Origin: Microbispora bryophytorum
GTDB taxonomy: Bacteria > Actinomycetota > Actinomycetes > Streptosporangiales > Streptosporangiaceae
Assembly: GCF_006874465.1 (NCBI RefSeq)
Contig: NZ_VIRL01000003.1
Coordinates: forward strand, 186,001-250,000
DNA length: 64,000 bases
Direction of reading: 5' to 3'
The notes below the pieces were generated by a model. The model was not told the DNA's origin. It made no database searches and was given only the letters and a program-made list of their open reading frames with translations. Shown here piece by piece: positions 57,901 to 64,000 of this stretch. The position numbers and the translations under genes are program-made. Positions within the stretch are counted from its first letter, which is position 1. Each line of letters begins with the position of its first letter.

Positions 57901-59822
57901 CGGATGCCGGTGATCGGGTCGAGCCCGCCGCCGTGGAGGCGCACCCCGCCCTCGCGGTCGCAGCACACGACCGTCGCGCACTCCTCGGGCAGCAGCCGCT
58001 CGTCGTCGTCGATCGCGATCGTGTAGACCCCGGCGCGCGGACCCTGCCGCAGCACCTGCGGCATGCCGGGCAGGCCGCGCAGCACCTGCGCGCCGTCGAG
58101 CACGACGAGCACGTCGAACGGCCGCTCGTCGTAGGTGGCGAAGGCCGGCTCGGCGGGCCGGTTGCCGCTCGCGCGGCCCAGGTCGTCCCAGCCGGCCGGG
58201 CCGCCGGACAGGCGGGCGCCGCGCGGCGCCCCGGGGTAGGGCCCCGAGCCGTTCTCGGCGTCGAGCCGCTCGGTCACCAGGGCCGCGAGTTCGGCGACCC
58301 GGCGGGCGGCGGCCTCGGGGTCGGCGCCGACGAGCGCGGCGCAGTCGGACGACAGAGCGCCGCCGCGGGCGGCGGCGTCGGGCGCGCAGTGCGGCAGCCA
58401 GCGGACCCAGCCCCACTGCCCGGCGCCGTCCGCGTTGGCGGACAGCACCACGATGGCCAGGTCGCGCGGGCTGTGCAGGGCGGCGGCCTGGCCGACGAGC
58501 CAGCGGGCGCAGCCGAGTGCCATGTCTCTGGGGCCGGTGAGCCCGGCCACGCCGAGACGCCGCATGACCAGCGCGACGGGGACGTCGTGGCAGGTGGGCG
58601 GCTCCCGGCGGGGCGCGTCCTGGGGCGTGCCGCTCTCGGGCTCGAACTCCAGGTCGGCGGGCAGGTCGGCCAGCCCCACGCGCAGCCGCAGCGCGTCTCG
58701 GTCGTGCACGCGGCGCTCCCACAGCCGGCGGCGCGGCCCGGTCGCGGTGAGCAGCACCTCGGCCGGATCGGGCGCGCCGCCGCGCCTGGCCTCCTCGTCC
58801 TGCCGCACCGCGCTGGCCACCTCCTGCTCGAACGCGGCCAGCCGCTCGCGGTACGCCTTGACCGCCCGGCGGTGCTTCTTCCTGCCGTGCCTGCGGTCGC
58901 TCACCCACTGGCCGATCATGATCAGCGGCGTCATGAACGCGATCAGCAGGTAGTACCACGTGTGGGTGACGACGGCCATGACCACACCGAGCACGGCGGG
59001 CAGCAGCGCGGCCAGCAACTGCAGCCGCATCCCCTCAGCCCGCTTCGGCTCCGTGGGGACCGTGAACCGCCGCTGCCGCTCGGGCCGTTGCAGGCGGGGC
59101 GGCCGGTTGTAGGCGAGCCCGCCGTCCGGCAGCGCGTCGAGGTGGGCGTCCGGCGGCAGGACCGGCCCGAGAGCGAACACCGAGCCGCCGCAGGCGAGCA
59201 TGCCCCCGGCCGGCCACGGCGCCGCCTCCGTGAGCGGCTCGCCCGCGAGCCGGGCCACCGGGTCGCCCCCGGAGACCGCGGGGGCCGCCGGCTCCACGGT
59301 GGCCGTGCCAGGGGTCAGCCGCACCACCAGCGCGACCGGCGGCATCCCCGGATCGGGGACGGAGATCGCGCACGCGGGGTCGGCGCCGATCGTGTGCGCG
59401 CCGAGCCCGATCCGGTGGACGGCCCCCGCGCCGGGGCCGCCCACGACGCGCAGCTCCGCCGGCCCGCCGGGCTCCTCGGTCACCGTCGCCCCGGCGGCGT
59501 GGCCGTCCACGGCCACCAGGTCGCCATCCCTGAGCAGGCCGAACACGGGCGCGTCCGGATCGACGGGCCGGCCGTCGACCCACAGCTTCACCTCATCGGA
59601 CGGCCGGTCCCCCCGGTCTCCCCGGTCTCCGCGGTCTCTCCGGTCCCCTCGGTCCAGGTCGTACGGCGCGCGGGCGTGCGGGAGCCGTACGACGTTGGCC
59701 GGGCGGGCGGCGGCGCCGCCGTCGAGCGCGGTGGCGAGGGCGGCGATCGTGGTGCTCTCGTCGCCCTCGACCAGCACGTCGCGGCGGCCGTCCCCGCCGA
59801 CCACGGTGAGCGTTATCCGCAT
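54981..59822 (-). CDS. FHA-domain EccC/EssC-type T7SS ATPase
   Basis: A 1613-residue FtsK/SpoIIIE protein, larger than the other EccC. An N-terminal beta-rich region (MRITLTVVGGDGRRDVLVEG) with a GDR-repeat insert precedes an FHA-like domain (about 120-190: IGLGAHTIGADPACAISVPD). Two membrane helices follow (about 270-310: LLAALLPAVLGVVMAVVTHT, WYYLLIAFMTPLIMIGQWVS), then three ATPase modules. Module 1 is intact: GTTGAGKSE (Lys732), LVLIIDEFAALV. Modules 2 and 3 have Arg for the Walker Lys (GGARSGRSS near residue 1100, GPPRSGRSS near 1430). FHA plus this layout is typical of EssC of Firmicutes-type (T7SSb) systems, but no EsaA/EssA/EssB genes are present. Its partner is probably the convergent WXG100. 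Confidence 0.92.
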   Translation of the reverse strand: MRITLTVVGGDGRRDVLVEGDESTTIAALATALDGGAAARPANVVRLPHARAPYDLDRGDRRDRGDRGDRGDRPSDEVKLWVDGRPVDPDAPVFGLLRDGDLVAVDGHAAGATVTEEPGGPAELRVVGGPGAGAVHRIGLGAHTIGADPACAISVPDPGMPPVALVVRLTPGTATVEPAAPAVSGGDPVARLAGEPLTEAAPWPAGGMLACGGSVFALGPVLPPDAHLDALPDGGLAYNRPPRLQRPERQRRFTVPTEPKRAEGMRLQLLAALLPAVLGVVMAVVTHTWYYLLIAFMTPLIMIGQWVSDRRHGRKKHRRAVKAYRERLAAFEQEVASAVRQDEEARRGGAPDPAEVLLTATGPRRRLWERRVHDRDALRLRVGLADLPADLEFEPESGTPQDAPRREPPTCHDVPVALVMRRLGVAGLTGPRDMALGCARWLVGQAAALHSPRDLAIVVLSANADGAGQWGWVRWLPHCAPDAAARGGALSSDCAALVGADPEAAARRVAELAALVTERLDAENGSGPYPGAPRGARLSGGPAGWDDLGRASGNRPAEPAFATYDERPFDVLVVLDGAQVLRGLPGMPQVLRQGPRAGVYTIAIDDDERLLPEECATVVCCDREGGVRLHGGGLDPITGIRADQVSPSWAERLARALAPLRDVSRDDPSAALPDAVRLLDLLEVSLDPAALAERQGRTTRALIGVGPEGPFEVDLSRDGPHALVAGTTGAGKSELLQTLICSLAVANRPDEMTFVLIDYKGGAAFKECVRLPHTVGMVSDLDGHLTQRALSSLAAEIRRRERLLLDAGAKDIEDYQRARGATWVLGAGGVRRASGGGIFAAPVPETAGSKDLPPLPRLVLIIDEFAALVAELPDFVEGLVDIARRGRSLGIHLILATQRPGGVVTADIQANTSLRIALRVTDANESADVIDVPDAAHISRTTPGRCYVRAGSGAPVAVQTARIGGRTPQPRGTGAADAGQDVRVLDLPWQALGHPLPAPPAQTASGSDLALLVDALRDAGSDVPRQPSPWLPPLPDQVVLDVGAPDSPGGLLAGAAPYRPGAEEVPPLPFGVTDLPWQQGRRPLTLDPRHGGHLLIAGGARSGRSSALRTIAGSIAAGASPEDVHVHAVDCGSGALLPLVALPHCGAVVTRDQLDRVERLLTRLRAEVGRRQHLLAEAGYASLAEARAAARSRAARDRMGVGALPWLVLLVDRWEGYVAAFENYDYGRLVDAMLQLLREGPAVGLRAVVTSDRSGLLGQISTVFEDRLVLRLADPADYGLAGLPMRDLPSVMAPGRALAVGEHGLAESQIALLCDDPSGPAQVAVLQELARTAAARFGGPDLLGTGTPGTGTPGSDLPGTWAWPSEPPLRVDALPMRITARQALDLAPSHRPPSALWALLGAGGDALTPMGVDLQGQGPAAVIAGPPRSGRSSALVTAARSLLDRGTPVLVVTPRRSPLRDLAGATGVLAVLDGNARSVTGGGADDFGGLPGALDPLALVAGHERYVVAVDDAELISPDSALGLALDEILRTGRDGEHGLLVAGATGDLATAYRGFAAEARKGRTGLLLNVQSPADGDLFAVRLPRGAVGGPPGRGLLVVSGAATPIQAAVPD

Positions 59823-60367
59823 GCGCGAACTCCCAGAAGGCGGTTGTGCGGCGGCCTCGCGGAAAGCGTTTCATCCCGGGGCGTCCCCGTGAAGATCTCC
59901 GGGTGCGCGGGCCGCGTGGCCCGCGGGGCCACGCTAGCCGCGACTCCCGCGCTCATCCGGGCGTTTCCCGGAAGAGGTAAAGGTGCCTGTCATCGCGCGC
60001 TTCGTACGACGCCGTCGTGAACATGCCCCCCGCGTCTACCCGTCGCCCGCGCGACACCGGCGCACCCCTCCGGCTCGCCCGGATGCCGCGGTACGAACAG
60101 TGTGAATGGTGTGACAATCGAGAAAGAAGTGCAAACGTACTATCACGAAATATCGTGTCAGTAAACCCGTGTATCGATATGACGATAGATCCACTCCCGT
60201 TGACAGGCGTATTCCTAACGGATAAGCATGGGTCGCCACTTCGCGGCACTTATGGCGGCGCGAGCTGGCCATAATGGAGTGAATTCGCAACAAACGGCAA
60301 GACCATAAACAGATTCGAGCGGCCCGAAAACAGATGGGCGCCCTCATCCCTTGGGAGTCCCCCACCC
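59823..60367. other. AT-rich gene-free region with possible promoter
   Basis: About 545 bp with no convincing coding frame. From about 60090 the base composition is far more AT-rich than anywhere nearby. TTGACA at 60200-60205 with GATAAG at 60221-60226 (15 bp spacer) is a fair plus-strand promoter, but it lies about 140 bp before the pilus operon, leaving a long leader. I see no tRNA, integrase, repeat pair or clear riboswitch. It may be an intergenic control region or a remnant of transferred DNA. Confidence 0.45.
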
Positions 60368-61051
60368 ATGAGGACCAGCGAGAAGACGTCGCAGGACGGC
60401 CGGGCACCCGCACGGCCGGGCCTGTCCGGACCGGCCGCACGAAAGCTGCCCGTTCCGCCGAGGGAGCGCAAGCCCGCGCTCGCCGCGCTCGCCGTCCTCC
60501 TCATCCTGGGCGGCGCGCTGGCCACCACGCTGCTGGTCATGCGCAGCGGCGACCGCGTCTCGGCCGTGCAGATCACCCAGCAGGTGGGGGCCGGGCAGCG
60601 CATTCCGCAGTCCGCGATGCGGGAGGTGCAGATCGCCGACACCGGCGTCGACTACGTCCCCTGGCGGTTCAGGGAACAGGTGGCCACCACGTACGCCGCC
60701 GTGACGCTGCTGCCGGGCACGCTGCTCACCCAGCGCATGACCGCCACGACGACCGACCAGGTCGGGCCGGGCAGGGCCAAGGTGGGCCTGTCCCTGAAGG
60801 CCGGCCAGATGCCCACCGACCTCAAGTGGAGCGACATCGTCCAGGTGATCTACGTGCCGGCGGCGGGCCGGGGGTCGGGCAGCGCCCAGCAGAAGGTGCT
60901 GGCCACCGCAGCCCGCGTCGAGAGCGCGTCCTCCGGGCGGTCCGGGGGCGGGCTGGTCACGATCGTCGTCGACACGTCGATCGCGCCCGCCATCGCCCAG
61001 TACGCCTCCAGCGGGGAGATCGCCCTCGTCACGCTCCCGGGGGTCAAGTGA
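60368..61051 (+). CDS. SAF-domain pilus assembly protein, CpaB/RcpC-like
   Basis: A 227-residue protein. A basic, Pro-rich cytoplasmic lead precedes one membrane helix (ALAALAVLLILGGALATTLLV). The SAF domain (about 65-130: ISQ-like VQITQQVGAGQRIPQSAMRE, then GTLLTQRMTA) and a second beta domain (KVGLSLKAGQMPTDLKWSD) follow. In Tad/Flp systems CpaB sits between the inner membrane and the outer layer and helps pilus assembly. It is the first of four plus-strand genes separated by 1 bp or overlapping, so the start of a Tad operon. Confidence 0.85.
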   Translation: MRTSEKTSQDGRAPARPGLSGPAARKLPVPPRERKPALAALAVLLILGGALATTLLVMRSGDRVSAVQITQQVGAGQRIPQSAMREVQIADTGVDYVPWRFREQVATTYAAVTLLPGTLLTQRMTATTTDQVGPGRAKVGLSLKAGQMPTDLKWSDIVQVIYVPAAGRGSGSAQQKVLATAARVESASSGRSGGGLVTIVVDTSIAPAIAQYASSGEIALVTLPGVK

Positions 61052-61052
61052 C

Positions 61053-61844
61053 GTGGCGCTGATCGTGCTCGCCGCCGACAAGGGGGCGCCCGGCGTGACC
61101 ACCGCGGCGACCGCCCTCGGCGCCGTGTGGCCCCGTCCCGTGCTGCTGGCCGAGTGTGATCCCTCCGGCGGCGATCTCGCCTATCGGCTGCCGGGCGACG
61201 ACGGGAGCGTGCTGAACCCGGGACGCGGCCTGCTCAGCCTCGGCGCGGTCGCGCGGCGCGGGCTCCACGCGGAGCTGATCTACGAGCACACGCAGCGACT
61301 CGTCGGCGGCCTCGACGTGCTGGCCGGCCTGACCAGCGGCGAGCAGGCGGCCGGCCTCACCTGGCTGTGGGGCCCGCTCGGCCGGGCGCTGGCCGCCCTG
61401 CCGCAGGCCGACGTGCTCGCCGACTGCGGCAGGCTCGGGCTGCACCCCCAGATCGGCGACCTGGTGGCCGAGGCCGACCAGGTGGTGCTGTTCACCCGGG
61501 CCAGCCTCGACCACGTCGCCCACCTGCGCGAACGGCTGTCGCTCATCGGGCGGAAGGTCGGGATCGTGGTGATCGCCGACCCCCGGTCGTACCGGTCGTC
61601 CCTGGAGGAGATCCGGCGCATCGTCTCCGGCTGGGACGTCGCCTTCGTCGGCGGTCTCGCGTACGACCCGAAGGGCGCCGAGCTGCTGCGCGGCCAGTGG
61701 GGCGGGCGGCTCGACCGCAGCCTCCTGATCCGTACGGCCAGGGAGCTGGCCACCCGCCTGGCCACGCAGCTGGCCGCGGGCGGCGAGACGGCGGCGCCTC
61801 CCGTCGTCAGACGGGCGACCAGGGAGCCGGAGGTGCGGTCGTGA
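61053..61844 (+). CDS. TadZ/CpaE-like ParA-family protein
   Basis: A 263-residue protein with a MinD/ParA fold. The deviant Walker A is KGAPGVTT: it has the first Lys but Val where the catalytic GK Lys is expected. ECDPSGGD and DLVAEADQVVLFTRASLDHV follow. The family places Tad pilus machinery at cell sites; ATP turnover may be lost here. GTG start 1 bp after the previous stop. The stop overlaps the next GTG by 4 bp. Confidence 0.85.
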   Translation: MALIVLAADKGAPGVTTAATALGAVWPRPVLLAECDPSGGDLAYRLPGDDGSVLNPGRGLLSLGAVARRGLHAELIYEHTQRLVGGLDVLAGLTSGEQAAGLTWLWGPLGRALAALPQADVLADCGRLGLHPQIGDLVAEADQVVLFTRASLDHVAHLRERLSLIGRKVGIVVIADPRSYRSSLEEIRRIVSGWDVAFVGGLAYDPKGAELLRGQWGGRLDRSLLIRTARELATRLATQLAAGGETAAPPVVRRATREPEVRS

Positions 61845-63160
61845 GCTCCCAGCGGCGTCCCATCGACCACGGCCTGGTGAAGCGCTTCCGGCAGGAGGTC
61901 GGCGACCGGCTGGCGCACCAGCGGCGGCTCGACCAGGCGAGCGGCGTGCCGCCGATGTCGGGGGAGGACGAGCGGCAGTTCGCCCGGGCGCTGATCGCGC
62001 AGGTGCTGGAGGAGCACGCGCGCGGCGAGATCGGCGTCGGACGCACCCCGCCCACCGCCGAGGAGGAGGAGGCGCTGGCGGCGGGCATCCACGCGGCGCT
62101 GTTCGGCGTCGGCCGCCTCCAGCCGCTGCTCGACGACCCCGAGGTCGAGAACATCGACATCAACGGCTGCGACCGGGTCTTCGTCGGCTACGCCGACGGC
62201 CAGGAGCTCATGCAGGACCCCGTCGCGGACAGCGACGAGGAGCTCATCGAGCTGATCCAGATCCTGGCGGCGTACTCCGGCCTGTCGTCGCGGCCGTTCG
62301 ACACCGCCAACCCGCAGCTCGACCTGCGCCTGCCGGACGGCTCCCGGCTGTCGGCCGTCATGGACGTCACCGTGCGGCCGGCGTTGTCGATCCGCCGCGC
62401 GCGTCTCGGCAAGGTGTTCCTCAGCGACCTCGTCGGGAACGGCACGCTCACCCCCGAGCTGGGCCGGTTCCTCAACGCCGCCGTCGCCGCGCGCAAGAAC
62501 ATCATGATCGCGGGATCGACGAACGCGGGGAAGACGACGATGCTGCGGGCGCTGGCCAACGAGATCCCGCCGCACGAGCGGCTGATCACGGTGGAGCGGG
62601 CGCTGGAGCTCGGGCTGGACCAGTTCCCCGAGTTGCACCCGAACGCGGTGGCCTTCGAGCACCGCCTGCCCAACGCCGAGGGGCAGGGCGAGATCACGAT
62701 GGCCGAGCTGGTGCGGCGGTCGCTGCGCATGAACCCCTCGCGGGTGATCGTCGGCGAGGTGCTGGGCGACGAGATCGTCACGATGCTCAACGCGATGACC
62801 CAGGGCAACGACGGGTCGCTGTCGACGATCCACGCCAACTCCAGCATGGAGGTGTTCAACCGCATCGCGACCTACGCGCTGCAGGCCGCGGAGCGGCTGC
62901 CGATCGAGGCCACCCACATGCTCATCGCCGGGGCCATCGACTTCGTGGTGTTCATCGAGAAGCGCAACGACTACCACCGGGGAGGCACCCTGCGGCGCTA
63001 CGTGTCCAGCGTGCGGGAGGTCACGGGCTGCGACGGGCGGGTGCTGTCCTCGGAGGTGTTCGCCATGGCGGGCGACTACCTGGTGCCGCACGCGCCGATC
63101 TCCTGCGCCGACGAGCTGGCCGCCCACGGGTACGACCCGGCGCGGGGAGCGTGGCGATGA
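61841..63160 (+). CDS. tadA: TadA/CpaF-type secretion ATPase
   Basis: About 439 residues. GTG 61841 overlaps the previous stop and has GGAGGTG nearby. It is a VirB11/TadA hexameric ATPase with an N-terminal helical part, the N-domain core (DDPEVENIDINGCDRVFVGY), Walker A GSTNAGKTT (Lys231), the Asp/Glu boxes (LITVERALELGLDQ), Walker B VIVGEVLGDEIV and the His box LSTIHANSS. It powers assembly and retraction of Tad/Flp pili. Three genes before and after it fit a complete Tad operon start. Confidence 0.96.
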   Translation: MSSQRRPIDHGLVKRFRQEVGDRLAHQRRLDQASGVPPMSGEDERQFARALIAQVLEEHARGEIGVGRTPPTAEEEEALAAGIHAALFGVGRLQPLLDDPEVENIDINGCDRVFVGYADGQELMQDPVADSDEELIELIQILAAYSGLSSRPFDTANPQLDLRLPDGSRLSAVMDVTVRPALSIRRARLGKVFLSDLVGNGTLTPELGRFLNAAVAARKNIMIAGSTNAGKTTMLRALANEIPPHERLITVERALELGLDQFPELHPNAVAFEHRLPNAEGQGEITMAELVRRSLRMNPSRVIVGEVLGDEIVTMLNAMTQGNDGSLSTIHANSSMEVFNRIATYALQAAERLPIEATHMLIAGAIDFVVFIEKRNDYHRGGTLRRYVSSVREVTGCDGRVLSSEVFAMAGDYLVPHAPISCADELAAHGYDPARGAWR

Positions 63161-64000
63161 GCGGCCTGCTGCCGGCGCTGCCTCCCGGCGTCCTCGACCC
63201 TCTGGTGCTGCTGGCCGGGGCCGCGGCGGGCGGCGGGCTCTTCCTGTTCGCCCTGGCCGTCTACGGCCTGCGCCCCCGCCCGGCCACGCCGGACGGCCGG
63301 GCCGAGCGGATGCGCCTGCTGCGCACCCTGTCCACGCGGTCGGCGATCGCGGCGGTGACGGGGGTTGTGGTGCTGGTGGTGACCGGCTGGCCGGTCATCG
63401 CGGCGGGAGCCGTGCTGCTGGTCCTGGCCTGGCGGGGCTTCACCGGCGGCGCGGCGGAGGAGCGGGCCGCCATGCGGCGCCTTGAGGGCCTGGCGGCGTG
63501 GACGGAGTCGCTGCGTGACACGATCGCGGGCGCGGCCGGGCTCGAACAGGCCATCCCCTCCTCGATCCGGGCCGCGGCCCCCATGCTGCAACCGCACCTG
63601 CGGGCCCTGGTCGACCGGCTCCACACGCGGATGCCGCTCGCCGACGCGCTGCGGATGTTCGCCGACGAGCTGGACGACCCCTCGGCCGACCTCGTCGTGG
63701 CGGCGCTGATCCTCAACTCGCGGCTGCGCGGGCCGGGCCTGCGCGACGTGCTGTCGGCCCTGGCGGTCTCGGCCCGCGAGGAGCTGGACATGCGCCGGCG
63801 GGTGGAGGCCGAGCGAAGGTCCACGCGCAAGAGCGTGCAGATCGTGGTCGGCACCGCCCTCGCCTTCGCCGCCGCACTGGTCGTCTTCAACCGCTCCTAC
63901 GTCGAGGAATACAACTCGGTGCTCGGCCAGGCCGTGCTCGTCGTGGTGGCGGGCCTGTTCGGCGCGGGGTTCGCCTGGATGCGGCGGCTCGCCCGCTTCG
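63157..64000 (+). CDS. tadB: TadB-like pilus membrane protein (3' end outside window)
   Basis: The frame opens at ATG 63157, overlapping the tadA stop (ATGA), and runs past the window end, so it is partial (281 codons visible). Two N-terminal membrane helices (LVLLAGAAAGGGLFLFALAV and AIAAVTGVVVLVVTGWPVIA) precede a type II secretion F-like domain (WTESLRDTIAGAAGLEQAI, LADALRMFADELDDPSADLV) and further helices near the end. TadB forms the inner-membrane platform with TadC, which is expected next to it outside the window. Confidence 0.88.
   Translation, partial: MSGLLPALPPGVLDPLVLLAGAAAGGGLFLFALAVYGLRPRPATPDGRAERMRLLRTLSTRSAIAAVTGVVVLVVTGWPVIAAGAVLLVLAWRGFTGGAAEERAAMRRLEGLAAWTESLRDTIAGAAGLEQAIPSSIRAAAPMLQPHLRALVDRLHTRMPLADALRMFADELDDPSADLVVAALILNSRLRGPGLRDVLSALAVSAREELDMRRRVEAERRSTRKSVQIVVGTALAFAAALVVFNRSYVEEYNSVLGQAVLVVVAGLFGAGFAWMRRLARF

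Noticed and set aside
55914-60020. 1368-codon open frame opposite the FHA-EccC
   Set aside because: Shadow of a high-GC gene with no recognisable motif; the ATPase motifs are on the minus strand.
60017-60274. Small plus-strand frame with CEWC in the AT-rich gap
   Set aside because: No ribosome-binding site, poor third-position GC and no recognisable family. The AT-rich composition argues for noncoding DNA.

Overview
The window is very GC-rich, with many GTG starts, 1-4 bp gene overlaps and WXG100/ESX-type secretion genes. It also holds a domain like spore-associated protein A, and two genes carry TTA codons. Together these point to a sporulating filamentous actinomycete, most likely of the Streptosporangiales type (inference; no rRNA is present). 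The gene neighbourhood lpdA / deoD / pmmB, with a biotin-dependent acyl-CoA carboxylase nearby, matches the order known from Mycobacterium.

Bases 1-18,700 are a mostly housekeeping flank. In order they hold: a 5'-truncated tandem DesK-type sensor kinase with a convergent NarL-type regulator; a MacB-like ABC exporter; a secreted tripeptidyl-aminopeptidase-like hydrolase; phosphohexomutase, purine nucleoside phosphorylase, a gamma-glutamylcyclotransferase-like protein and an LpdA-type quinone reductase; an MFS transporter divergent from a ROK repressor with a probable operator between them; two membrane proteins (pentapeptide-repeat and Rv1476-like) that share one cytoplasmic domain; and an acetyl/propionyl-CoA carboxylase alpha subunit.

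Bases 18,800-59,800 form one large type VII secretion (T7SS/ESX) island. It contains the mycosin protease (18.9 kb), a pseudokinase with a surface stalk (20.1 kb), a WXG-fused lytic transglycosylase (22.6 kb), a fused three-ATPase EccC (24.1 kb), EccD (28.1 kb) and EccB (53 kb). It also has a second, FHA-domain EccC/EssC-like ATPase paired with its own WXG100 protein (54.6-59.8 kb). I found no EccE or EccA. Between the machinery genes lie two divergent cargo operons. The minus-strand operon (37.3 to 32.8 kb) begins with two WXG100 proteins and ends with long Gly-rich substrates. The plus-strand operon (37.5 to 53.0 kb) ends in a 3288-residue giant protein followed by two small paralogous genes. 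Four YbaB/EbfC-like proteins are spread through the island. Three long substrates carry the same ERER-plus-acidic/aromatic C-terminal tail.

Bases 59,823-60,367 are an unusually AT-rich gap without a convincing gene. From 60,368 to the window end runs the start of a Tad/Flp-type pilus operon: SAF-domain CpaB-like protein, TadZ-like ATPase, TadA/CpaF ATPase and TadB, the last cut by the window edge.

A plausible reading is a surface and secretion region. The EccB/C/D plus MycP core would export WXG100 partners, the long tailed substrates, a peptidoglycan-opening transglycosylase and the giant effector-like protein. YbaB-like, SseB-like and zinc-ribbon proteins would act as chaperones or immunity-type partners. 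This functional assignment is inference from gene context.
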